Assembly: GCA_021792615.1 (NCBI GenBank)
Contig: JAJYUJ010000001.1
Span: forward strand, 62,001-126,000
DNA from: a bacterium
Lineage (GTDB): Bacteria > JAMCPX01
Direction of reading: 5' to 3'
Length of the DNA: 64,000 nucleotides
Part shown: piece by piece, positions 7,654 to 15,487 of the stretch
How positions within the stretch are numbered: position 1 is the first letter of the stretch
Layout: the number at the start of each line of letters is the position of its first letter
Translations under genes and position numbers: made by a program
The notes under the pieces: generated by a model
Told to the model about the DNA's origin: nothing
The model's database searches: none
The model's input: only the letters and a program-made list of their open reading frames with translations

Positions 7654-9378
7654 ATGACAAATGAAGAATTGTCGCATATCTTCAACGGCATAGCGGATAT
7701 ACTCGAATTAAAAAACGAGAATCCCTTCAGAATACGGGCATACAGGAAAGCATCTCAGATCATGGAGGACCTTGCAGAGGATGTGACCGGGATGATCGGG
7801 ACGGGGAAGCTCAAGGATGTGCCGGGTATCGGAAAAGACCTTTACGCAAAGATAGAAGAATATGTCCGGACGGGCAAAATAACAGTTTTTGAGGAGCTCA
7901 AAAAAGAATTTCCGCAGGGTGTTCTCGACATACTCTATATACCCGGGGTCGGTCCGAAGACGGCAAAGCTCCTCTTTGAAACCCAGGGTATAGATTCCAT
8001 CGAAAAACTCGAGACCGCCGCAGGCTCAGGGAAATTAACAGGTATCAAGGGGATAAAGGACAAAACGATCGCAAATATCCAGAAGGGGATAGCGCTGAGA
8101 AAAAGCATCCAGGGCAGGTTCCCGCTGGGTACGGCATTGCCCATAGGAGAAATGATCGTAAACGAGTTGAAAAGGGTCAAAGGGGTGAGCACGATTGAAC
8201 TGGCGGGAAGTATACGGCGCAGGAAAGAAACCGTCGGTGATATAGATATCCTTATTATCTCGAATGAGCCGGAGCTTGTGATGGACAGGTTCGCTCAGAT
8301 AAAAGAAATAGAAAGGATGCTTTCCCGCGGCTCAACAAGGTCATCGGCCATCCTGAAGAACACGCACATCCAGGTTGATGTCCGGGTCGTAGAAAAAGAC
8401 AGCTTCGGTGCCGCACTTGCATACTTTACGGGCTCAAAGGCGCACAACATAAAGCTTCGGGAGATAGCAATAAAGAAAGGATATAAGCTGAACGAGTATG
8501 GCGTGTTCGACCTCAACAACGACAGAAAGGTTTCCGGTGCCACGGAAGAAGATGTCTATGATGTCCTCGGTTTGCAATTCGTGCCCCCCGAGATCAGGGA
8601 AGACCAGGGGGAGATCGAACTTGCACTCGAACACCGGCTGCCGGCATTGATACGCCAGCAGGACATCAGGGGGGATGTCCACATGCACACGGTGTACAGC
8701 GACGGCGACAGCACGGTTTCGCAGATGGCGGCATATGCACGGTCCCTGGGTTACGCGTATATTGCCATTACGGACCATTCGCAATCGCTCGGTATTGCTA
8801 GGGGACTTGACCCCATGAGACTGGAGTCGCAGATAAAAGAGATAGACGCATTCAATGCAACTGCAGCCGGCATCAAGGTGCTGAAGGGTATGGAGGTCGA
8901 TATACTCGGGGATGGGAGGCTTGACATGGACAGTGCCCTGCTTGACCGGCTGGATATCGTTATCGGTTCCGTGCATTCCGGGTTTAAACAGACCAGGGAG
9001 CAGATCACCGGACGCATGATAAAGGCAATGGAGACCGGGCTCGTTGATTGTATCGGTCATCCGTCGGGCAGACTTATCGGCGAAAGGGATGCCTACGAAC
9101 TCGATTGGGATGCGGTTTTCGACGCGGCTCGAACGTATCACGTTGCCATGGAGATAAATTCCTATCCTCTGAGATTAGACCTGACGGACACCATGATCAA
9201 GAAGGCGCATACAAAAGGTTTGAAGTTTATCATTACAACTGATAGCCATGATCCAAAGCAGATGCGGTATATGAGCTACGGCGTGTCGGTTGCGCGGAGA
9301 GGATGGCTTGAAAAAAAGGACGTCATGAACACAAAAAACTATACAGACCTTATGAAATGGCTGAAAGGAGACAGATGA
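7654..9378 (+). CDS. polX: DNA polymerase/3'-5' exonuclease PolX
   Basis: This 574-residue protein joins a family X polymerase to a PHP phosphoesterase domain. The first ~100 residues hold helix-hairpin-helix elements (D-V-P-G-I-G-K-D, I-P-G-V-G-P-K-T). The nucleotidyltransferase core has G-D-I-D-I-L-I and V-D-V-R-V-V carrying the metal-binding aspartates. From about residue 340 the PHP domain begins with G-D-V-H-M-H-T-V-Y-S-D-G and continues with I-T-D-H, G-S-V-H and T-D-S-H metal ligands. Such bacterial enzymes fill short gaps in base excision repair and trim 3' ends. The ATG overlaps its stop with the next gene (ATGA). Length fits the family. Confidence 0.93.
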   Translation: MTNEELSHIFNGIADILELKNENPFRIRAYRKASQIMEDLAEDVTGMIGTGKLKDVPGIGKDLYAKIEEYVRTGKITVFEELKKEFPQGVLDILYIPGVGPKTAKLLFETQGIDSIEKLETAAGSGKLTGIKGIKDKTIANIQKGIALRKSIQGRFPLGTALPIGEMIVNELKRVKGVSTIELAGSIRRRKETVGDIDILIISNEPELVMDRFAQIKEIERMLSRGSTRSSAILKNTHIQVDVRVVEKDSFGAALAYFTGSKAHNIKLREIAIKKGYKLNEYGVFDLNNDRKVSGATEEDVYDVLGLQFVPPEIREDQGEIELALEHRLPALIRQQDIRGDVHMHTVYSDGDSTVSQMAAYARSLGYAYIAITDHSQSLGIARGLDPMRLESQIKEIDAFNATAAGIKVLKGMEVDILGDGRLDMDSALLDRLDIVIGSVHSGFKQTREQITGRMIKAMETGLVDCIGHPSGRLIGERDAYELDWDAVFDAARTYHVAMEINSYPLRLDLTDTMIKKAHTKGLKFIITTDSHDPKQMRYMSYGVSVARRGWLEKKDVMNTKNYTDLMKWLKGDR

Positions 9379-9986
9379 CACAGGACAGGATTGTTCGTTT
9401 CGGAGATTTTGTTTTTAGACACAGGGATACGCTGCCGGTACCGTTTATCATTATAACCGTACTGGTGCTCGCATTCACAAAACCCACATTCAGTGCAGGT
9501 GATGCCCGTTTGTTTTTATTTATCATAGGTGTCATTGTCATATTCGGCGGGGAGGCCATTAGGATCTGGGCCGTGGGCTACTCGGGAGGCACCACACGTT
9601 CCAAAAAGCTTATAGCGGACAAGCTCGTTATGGAGGGTCCATATTCCCTAATCCGCAATCCGCTGTACGCAGGTAACTTTTTGATAGCGCTCGGGTTTTC
9701 CCTGCTGGCGAACGCCGCTGTCCTCGTGCCCCTCGTGATCATCTATTTCATTATAGAATATTATCCGATCGTCAGAAGGGAAGAATACTTTCTTCTCGAA
9801 AAATTCGGCGGCAGCTATAGCGAATACCTCAGGGAGGTTCCGCGTTTCTTCCCGAAAAGATTCAAGACAAAAAAGGCAGTGTACGATCCTTCCGCACTGA
9901 AGGGAGAACGGTGGACCGTTCTCGGGATTGCCTCGATGCTTGTCGTTATGATCGTCATCGACATCGTTCGGATCAAATTCTTGTAA
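9375..9986 (+). CDS. isoprenylcysteine carboxyl methyltransferase (ICMT/PEMT) family membrane protein
   Basis: A 203-residue integral membrane protein with several hydrophobic segments and the ICMT family signature near the middle (G-P-Y-S-L-I-R-N-P-L-Y-A-G-N), followed by an E-E-Y-F-L-L-E-K-F-G-x-x-Y-x-x-Y block and the R-F-F-P motif. These residues bind S-adenosylmethionine and the lipid acceptor in related enzymes. In bacteria the substrate is usually unknown; phospholipids or isoprenoid-linked thiols or carboxyls are possibilities. ATG 9375 is chosen because GGAG lies at 9367-9370 and it overlaps the polX stop by four bases; an in-frame ATG at 9357 has no such site. A last hydrophobic segment forms the C-terminus. 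Confidence 0.72.
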   Translation: MTQDRIVRFGDFVFRHRDTLPVPFIIITVLVLAFTKPTFSAGDARLFLFIIGVIVIFGGEAIRIWAVGYSGGTTRSKKLIADKLVMEGPYSLIRNPLYAGNFLIALGFSLLANAAVLVPLVIIYFIIEYYPIVRREEYFLLEKFGGSYSEYLREVPRFFPKRFKTKKAVYDPSALKGERWTVLGIASMLVVMIVIDIVRIKFL

Positions 9987-10071
9987 AAAACGTGTTGTTG
10001 TTTTTAATACCGTATAGTTTTGCCCCTGTTTGACTGTCTTAAATTTACTCCAGTCCATAAGGTGCAGTCCA

Positions 10072-10250
10072 GATTCCTCCCCCTCGACGGGGGAGGCGGG
10101 GCACCCAAGCAGGGCTTGGGTCGTGGGGGTGATTAAAAACAAAACCCACCTTCCCCTTACCCCTCCCGTCAAGGGAGGGGGATAAATGTAAAGAAATCCA
10201 GAGAAGGAAATCCAGAAGCCCCCTCTGTCCCCCTTGTCAGGGGAATAAGA
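10072..10250. repeat. cluster of G/C-run palindromes between convergent genes
   Basis: The 273 bases between two convergent genes are filled by short palindromes of the CCCCCT...AGGGGG type: one around 10077-10097, a perfect CCCAAGC/GCTTGGG hairpin near 10104-10120, one around 10159-10182 and one around 10219-10244. The same type of repeat occurs between btuF and btuC. In this position the stems could act as a bidirectional terminator. No gene is visible. Confidence 0.6.
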
Positions 10251-10259
10251 AAGAGGAGT

Positions 10260-11630
10260 TTATATTGCCTTGCCGGGGTTCATGATGTTGTTGGGATCGA
10301 TGAGCCTTTTGATATCCTGCATGAGCTTGTGCGATGCCGGTGAAAGCTCTTTGGTGATGTAGCTGAGCTTTGTAATGCCGACCCCGTGCTCTCCGGACAG
10401 CGTACCGTGCAGTTTTATGACAAGGTCGAACACCTGGTCAACAGCTATGAGCGCCCTCTTGTACTCACCCTCGTCCTTCATATCATACAGGATGTTGACA
10501 TGGATGTTGCCGTCGCCTGCATGTCCGAAGTTTGCGTATTGAAGGTTCAATGGAGCGCAAATCAGCTCAACACCGGAAACGAGCCCGGGAAGTTTTGATA
10601 AGGGTACGACAATATCTTCGTTCAGTTTGAAGGGCTTGATTTTTGCCAGCGCGGGAGATAGTGCCCTGCGTGCGGTCCAGAGGGCCTCTGCGTCAGGACC
10701 GTGTGCGGTTTCGATGGACAACGCTCTTTCTTTGCAAACAGAGGCTATCCGTTCGATAGCACTTTTCGTTGCCTCTTGTTCGCCGTCAACCTCGATGAGG
10801 AGTGCAGAGCCTGCCTTGCTGCCAAACACATCAGACCCAAGGTATGAAGAGACCGCATGCATCGATGCCTGGTCCATAAATTCAATAGCCGAGGGGAGTA
10901 TCCCGGTTCCGAGTATGTCCGTAACTATGGATGCGGATGCCCCGACATCCGGGTACGTGGCAAACAGGGTGGACCTCGATTGGGGTTTTGGAATCAGCTT
11001 GAGTACGGCCTTTGTTATTATGCCGAGGGTGCCCTCGGACCCTATAAAAAGGTCCTTCAGGTTATAACCGACAACACCCTTATGAGTGTATCTGCCGAGC
11101 CACAACACCTCTCCTGCCGGCACAACGACTTCCATGCCGAGCACATAGTTCGAGGTGGAGCCGTACTTTATCGCCTTCAGCCCTCCTGCGTTTTCAGCGA
11201 TGTTCCCGCCTATGCTTGAAAACTCGCTGCTTGCGGGGTCCGGAGGATAAAAAAGTCCCTGGGATTCCAGCATTTTTTTCAGCGTACCGGTAATGACCCC
11301 GGGCTCAACCTCCGCAGTGAGGTCGGGTTTATTGATGGACAGGATACGGTTCATTTTCTCGGTCGATACAACGATGCCGCCTTTTACCGGTACGGCTCCG
11401 CCGCTCAGGCCGGTGCCGGCCCCCCTCGGTACAACAGGTATGGCGAGCTTGTTTGCGAGCTTCAATACATCCGCCGTTTCCTGTGTGCTGAGCGGGAATA
11501 CAACGGCGTCGGGCTGGCGGCTTATCCTTGTGGCGTCATACCCATAGAGGATCAGGGATTCAGGGTCCGTAAAACACCTGTCCTTACATATCTTTTTTAA
11601 TGATGAAACGGCATCTTTGGTTAAGGGCAT
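10260..11630 (-). CDS. FAD-linked oxidase, GlcD / D-lactate dehydrogenase type
   Basis: The protein (456 residues from ATG 11630) is a two-domain FAD-binding PCMH/VAO oxidase. The flavin site motif P-R-G-A-G-T-G-L-S-G-G-A is near residue 75 and G-S-E-G-T-L-G-I-I-T near 200; the C-terminal part has the N-F-G-H-A-G-D-G-N-I-H and G-E-H-G-V-G motifs of the GlcD/D-LDH/D-2-hydroxyglutarate dehydrogenase group. These enzymes oxidise D-2-hydroxy acids such as D-lactate or glycolate and pass electrons to Fe-S or quinone partners. The frame extends to 11696 but that part lies within the upstream gene. It begins one base after the metallo-hydrolase stop, so the two are co-transcribed. The substrate is not determined by the sequence. 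Confidence 0.85.
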   Translation of the reverse strand: MPLTKDAVSSLKKICKDRCFTDPESLILYGYDATRISRQPDAVVFPLSTQETADVLKLANKLAIPVVPRGAGTGLSGGAVPVKGGIVVSTEKMNRILSINKPDLTAEVEPGVITGTLKKMLESQGLFYPPDPASSEFSSIGGNIAENAGGLKAIKYGSTSNYVLGMEVVVPAGEVLWLGRYTHKGVVGYNLKDLFIGSEGTLGIITKAVLKLIPKPQSRSTLFATYPDVGASASIVTDILGTGILPSAIEFMDQASMHAVSSYLGSDVFGSKAGSALLIEVDGEQEATKSAIERIASVCKERALSIETAHGPDAEALWTARRALSPALAKIKPFKLNEDIVVPLSKLPGLVSGVELICAPLNLQYANFGHAGDGNIHVNILYDMKDEGEYKRALIAVDQVFDLVIKLHGTLSGEHGVGITKLSYITKELSPASHKLMQDIKRLIDPNNIMNPGKAI

Positions 11631-11631
11631 A

Positions 11632-12651
11632 TCAAACCACTGCGTAATAGAGCAAGCCGTCCCTTTCAAAGGACTGCACCATGTCGTGCTGTTCAAGCAG
11701 GTCGAGATGTCCTATAACCTCTGAAGCCGCAAGATAAACATCCGTTTGATGGAGTTTTTTAAATAAACCACCGGTGATCTCATACGGTGTCATGGGCTTT
11801 TGCTTCAGTATGTTGTGGATGCGCATCATGCGTTTGTAATGAAAGGTAAGCAGATTTTTTATCAGCTCCTTGTGGTCATCAATCGTTTCATAATGTCCCG
11901 GATACACAGTTTTTATATTCATGTTGTAGAGGATGTCCATGGACGCAATATACTCGACAAGGCTTTTCCTCCTGCCTCCGTCTATATTGAGGTCGAGCAG
12001 GGGATTCGGCGACAGCCTTGAGAGCAGGGTGTCCCCGGAGAGCATCATCCCCTTTTCTTTGTCATAGAAACATACAGACCCGCTGGTATGCCCCGGGGTC
12101 TGGATGACCTCAAAGGCCCCTCCGTCGTAATCAACGTGCGATCCATGTTTGATAAAAGACACCTGGTCCAGCCTGTCTGCGAGGGTATCGAAAAAAGCGG
12201 ACGCATACCGCATCATATCGAGGATCTCCTGAGGTATGCCATAGCGCTTGAGATAGTTTCCGTAGAGTGCTTCATCATACTCATTGTTTATGTTGCTGAT
12301 CTCTTTCTGATGAATAAAAATCTTATTGTCCGCAATACCGTCTTTGATCAATTTCTGGGCAGCGCCGAAGTGATCGACATGGCCGTGGGTTATATAGATA
12401 GCATCGATATGCCGTATGTTGTTTGCCGCAAGAGCCGCGGTGAGCAAATTATAAGAGTCATCGGTACGAATCCCCGTATCGATCAGGATGAAGTTTTTTT
12501 TACCGACAATATACACGTTTATCTGCTGTACTTGCGGAAACGGAAGAGGGAGAACGATCCTCCGGACAAGCCCATTTTCCATGACCTTATTCTCCGGTGC
12601 TGCGTCATGGGGATATTTGTGTTCATGCTTATGTGGTGATGTGTCTGTCAT
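11632..12651 (-). CDS. metallo-beta-lactamase fold hydrolase
   Basis: A 339-residue protein with the T-H-G-H-V-D-H-F-G-A zinc motif (about residue 88), a T-P-G-H-T-S-G-S motif (about 192) and a late P-G-H that complete a binuclear metal site. The C-terminal ~90 residues resemble the helical or winged tail of LACTB2-like and glyoxalase II-like proteins. Such enzymes hydrolyse thioesters, lactones or phosphodiesters. It precedes the FAD oxidase by one base, and an acyl-CoA synthetase lies 124 bases upstream, so a thioester substrate is possible. The N-terminus is His/Lys-rich; a later start at the internal M-E-N-G would remove it. Confidence 0.78.
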   Translation of the reverse strand: MTDTSPHKHEHKYPHDAAPENKVMENGLVRRIVLPLPFPQVQQINVYIVGKKNFILIDTGIRTDDSYNLLTAALAANNIRHIDAIYITHGHVDHFGAAQKLIKDGIADNKIFIHQKEISNINNEYDEALYGNYLKRYGIPQEILDMMRYASAFFDTLADRLDQVSFIKHGSHVDYDGGAFEVIQTPGHTSGSVCFYDKEKGMMLSGDTLLSRLSPNPLLDLNIDGGRRKSLVEYIASMDILYNMNIKTVYPGHYETIDDHKELIKNLLTFHYKRMMRIHNILKQKPMTPYEITGGLFKKLHQTDVYLAASEVIGHLDLLEQHDMVQSFERDGLLYYAVV

Positions 12652-12734
12652 ATAAGTAAAAAATAATCATTGTTTTCTGTTTTTTACAGAAACAACCCGT
12701 CACCCTCATTGAAAAGGGTCCGTAATCCGGCACA

Positions 12735-12769
12735 CCGGTAAGGGGGAAGGACTGGTTCGCCCTTACCGG
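12735..12769 (-). terminator. strong hairpin behind the acyl-CoA synthetase gene
   Basis: A perfect 10-base-pair stem, CCGGTAAGGG with CCCTTACCGG, and a 15-base loop lies just 3' of the acyl-CoA synthetase stop. There is no U-rich tail on the minus strand, so it may be an attenuator or an mRNA-end stem rather than a classical intrinsic terminator. Confidence 0.45.
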
Positions 12770-12775
12770 CATTGT

Positions 12776-14569
12776 CTACTGTGCGTAGAGTTCCTCTATA
12801 AGGTCCTTGTATTTCTCCATGATAACCCTCCGCTTTACCTTAAGGGTAGGGGTAAGCTCTCCTGTCTCCTGCGTAAATTCGTTTGGCAGTATCCGAATCT
12901 TCTTGATGGTCTCGTACTTGGCAAGCGATGCGTTTACGCTGTCGATTGCGTTTTGAATGATTTCTACAATTCTCGGATGTTCGACGAGCTCTTTGCGGTT
13001 CTTGTAGACTATGTTGTTTTGTTTTGCATACGACTCGATGGCGTCGAACTTGGGTACAACAAGGGCGACGCAATAAGGTTTTTTATCGCCTATCATCGCG
13101 ACCTGCTCGATATACCTGTTCATTTTCAGCGAGTTTTCAATGGGCTGCGGCGCGATGTTCTTACCGCCGGCTGTGACGATGAGGTCCTTTTTTCTGTCCG
13201 TTATATGGAGATAACCTTCATTATCCAGAAATCCTATATCTCCGGTATGAAAGTAACCGTCTTTCTCTATGGCCTCCGCAGTTGCCTCGGGTTTTTTGAA
13301 ATAGCCTTTCATGATCATGGGCCCCCGCGCAAGGATTTCCCCGTCAGGTGCGATCTTTATTTCACAGTTTGGTATGGGTTTACCCGCTGTTCCGAATTTC
13401 ATCTTGCCGTAAGGGTTGACGGTCAGTATGGGAGATGTCTCTGTCAGACCGTAGCCTTCGATAATCGCGACATCCGCTGCAAAGAAAAATTCGCCGAGCT
13501 CTTTTGAAAGGGGTGCCCCGCCTGATACAAAAAACAAAAGCCTGCCGCCCAGTATGGCTTTTATTTTGCTGAATACGAGCTTCTTCGCAAGCGCATATTT
13601 GATACTCAGCCCGACAGGCAAAGCCTTACCCCCGAGCCTGTAGGGTATCGTTTGTTTGCCCGTGGCAACAGCCCAGTAGAATATCTTCTTTTTCGACGGA
13701 GAGCCTGCTTCAACGCCTTCTATGATCTTTGCGTACATCTTTTCGTAAACCCTCGGTACTGAAACCATTATCAGCGGCCGTACCTCTGCCATGTTGTCCA
13801 CAATCTTATCGATGCTTTCCGCATACGCTATGGTTGCACCATAGAACATCATTCCATAATAACCCGCAGTTCGTTCGAAAACATGGCTCAGTGGCAGAAA
13901 CGATAATGCCACGAACGTATCATTAAGCGGTACATACGTTGCAATATCTTCACAGTTCGAAAGTATATTCTTGTGAGTAATCATAGCTCCTTTCGGATCC
14001 CCTGTTGTCCCGGAGGTATAGATGATGGTGATGATGTCATCCGGTTGAATTGCCTGATGTCTGCTCTCAAGGATCTTTTTGTCTTTTTCTGGTTTCCCTA
14101 TCTTTTTCAGCTCGTCAAGCGTCATAACAAAACCGGGGGCTGGATTTGCATCCAGGGCATCGAGCATGATCACCTTTTTTAAATTTGGAACGTTGCCCCG
14201 AATCTTCATCACCTTGTCGAGCTGGAGCTTGCTCGATACGAAAATAAACTTGGCCTGAGCATCATTGATTATATATTCCACCTGCTGGGGTGTGTTGGTA
14301 GCATAGATAGGTACATTGACGCCGCCTGCACTGATGATGCCGAGGTCTGCATGTGCCCATTCCGGTCTGTTTTCCGATAACAGGCAGACATTATCCTTTT
14401 GCTGTATGCCAAGATCGACAAGTCCGAGGCCCACCTGTTCCACGATGGTCTTTACCTGGTTCCACGATATGTCGTTCCATTTGCCATCCTTTTTGTATTG
14501 CTGAAGCACCTTGTCTCCGTACTTTTGTGCCTGAGTAAAAAACATTTCCGGGATATTCTTATATTTCAT
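12776..14569 (-). CDS. long-chain acyl-CoA synthetase (AMP-forming)
   Basis: The 597-residue product is an ANL-superfamily adenylating enzyme. The P-loop Y-T-S-G-T-T-G-D-P-K-G-A is near residue 185, the A5-type motif G-Y-G-L-T-E-T-S-P near 375, and the A7/A8 region H-T-G-D-I-G and D-R-K-K-D-L follows, with the catalytic Lys near the C-terminus (L-T-P-T-L-K-V-K-R). Length and motif order match the FadD15/ACSL-like branch, which activates long-chain fatty acids to acyl-CoA. The start has AGGAGG four bases upstream. With the acyl-CoA dehydrogenase at 44.8 kb it suggests beta-oxidation or lipid recycling. Confidence 0.9.
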   Translation of the reverse strand: MKYKNIPEMFFTQAQKYGDKVLQQYKKDGKWNDISWNQVKTIVEQVGLGLVDLGIQQKDNVCLLSENRPEWAHADLGIISAGGVNVPIYATNTPQQVEYIINDAQAKFIFVSSKLQLDKVMKIRGNVPNLKKVIMLDALDANPAPGFVMTLDELKKIGKPEKDKKILESRHQAIQPDDIITIIYTSGTTGDPKGAMITHKNILSNCEDIATYVPLNDTFVALSFLPLSHVFERTAGYYGMMFYGATIAYAESIDKIVDNMAEVRPLIMVSVPRVYEKMYAKIIEGVEAGSPSKKKIFYWAVATGKQTIPYRLGGKALPVGLSIKYALAKKLVFSKIKAILGGRLLFFVSGGAPLSKELGEFFFAADVAIIEGYGLTETSPILTVNPYGKMKFGTAGKPIPNCEIKIAPDGEILARGPMIMKGYFKKPEATAEAIEKDGYFHTGDIGFLDNEGYLHITDRKKDLIVTAGGKNIAPQPIENSLKMNRYIEQVAMIGDKKPYCVALVVPKFDAIESYAKQNNIVYKNRKELVEHPRIVEIIQNAIDSVNASLAKYETIKKIRILPNEFTQETGELTPTLKVKRRVIMEKYKDLIEELYAQ

Positions 14570-15267
14570 GGCATACCTCCTGTCATATTGGCTTAACTAC
14601 AAAATGAAACGAAGTCAATAGCTCTGTCTGCCCGTTACCGGGGAGTCCAAAAGTGGACTGACTTTTGTTCGAATAATTCTTCATTTACGAAATAATTCCG
14701 TTTCTCAATCTTATCTCCGTTCCATTGAGAATAAGAGAAGAAATCACCGCCTGTAACAGAGGTTATGTACATCTATCTACACTGGTTTTGTGTCATTCCC
14801 ACGAAAGCGGGAATCCAGTTTCTCTCTCCTCCGTCATTTCCGAGACATTAACCCGAAAAATGCAATAAGGAGGTTTACTTATTCGCTCAATCCCGCGATC
14901 CACCTGATATCTATACATTTCCATAGAGAAACGAGATTTCAGTCCTCTGAATGTTTATATGCAATTACCCGGTATGGTTTCCTCATCGGATTTTCGAAGA
15001 ATACCTTTATCTGACGCGGGCTTATCGCTCATTGCATAAACCTCCTTATTTTACAATCGCATTATTCGGGTTAAGAATCTGGACGTCGTCCCTGCTCAAG
15101 CATATCTACGGAGAAGCCCACGGGCAGGAATGACAAGCTCGTTGAGATTGATATGTTTCTACCAATCAATTTCTTCCGCTAAACTAATTTGTATAGTTTA
15201 AATTAGTCCACTTTTCAACTTTAAATGACAGTTTTTGAAAATTATCTTGACAAAATCAGTTGATCGC
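14570..15267. other. long intergenic region without genes, containing a repeat element
   Basis: About 700 bases between the acyl-CoA synthetase and the cobalamin riboswitch. It contains the composite palindromic repeat at 14791-15135. The short open frames here run through that repeat and have no family features. The remaining AT-rich stretch just before the riboswitch (about 15180-15267) holds a TTGACA at 15247-15252, which could be a -35 box, although I see no clear -10 box at the right distance. Confidence 0.6.
14791..15135. repeat. composite palindromic repeat element, long form
   Basis: The left end is a 28-base palindromic unit that begins TGTCATTCCC and ends GGGAATCCAG; the right end closes with CAGGAATGACA. 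Inside lie two imperfect inverted arms, 14848-14897 and 15015-15074, sharing TTAACCCGAA and AATAAGGAGGTTTA in opposite orientation. The same end sequences bound three shorter elements in this window (17457, 39413, 44620). It looks like a non-coding MITE-like or nested repeat. The left unit follows the ATTCCC-N8-GGGAAT pattern known as dRS3 in Neisseria. Confidence 0.6.
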
Positions 15268-15442
15268 CATAAACCCTAATCACTTTTTAGTGTCAGGGAA
15301 TCCGGTGTGATGCCGGAGCGGCCCCGCCACTGTAAGGGTGTTTTTGAAACTACATGCCACTGTTCCGCTCGTGCGGGATGGGAAGGCGGTAGGGGCGTAC
15401 CACAGTACGCCAAGCAATGAACCCGAGCCAGGAAACCTGCTA
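15268..15442 (+). promoter_or_regulatory. cobalamin riboswitch
   Basis: The leader of the btuB-like gene carries the conserved blocks of the cobalamin aptamer: GGGAATCCGGTG, the GCCGG...CCCCGCCACTG core (15312-15332) and, near the end, the B12 box region GAGCCAGGAAACCTGC at 15425-15440. Adenosyl- or methylcobalamin binding normally represses uptake genes. Downstream, CCTC at 15459-15462 can pair with the GAGG Shine-Dalgarno at 15479-15482, so translational control is likely. The switch should regulate the whole btu operon. Confidence 0.93.
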
Positions 15443-15487
15443 AAAAGAATTTTATAGACCTCTCTTCGTGGGAGAGACGAGGCAAAT

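Noticed and set aside
8434-9141. Minus-strand open frame of 235 codons
   Set aside because: Lies wholly opposite polX; no domain motif. Coding evidence is all on the plus strand.
10072-10250. CRISPR array
   Set aside because: The repeats are short palindromes of varying sequence and spacing, with no regular repeat-spacer pattern; no cas genes are present anywhere in the window.
14790-15133. Two short plus-strand open frames before the riboswitch
   Set aside because: They run through the composite palindromic repeat and show no ribosome binding site or protein-like composition.
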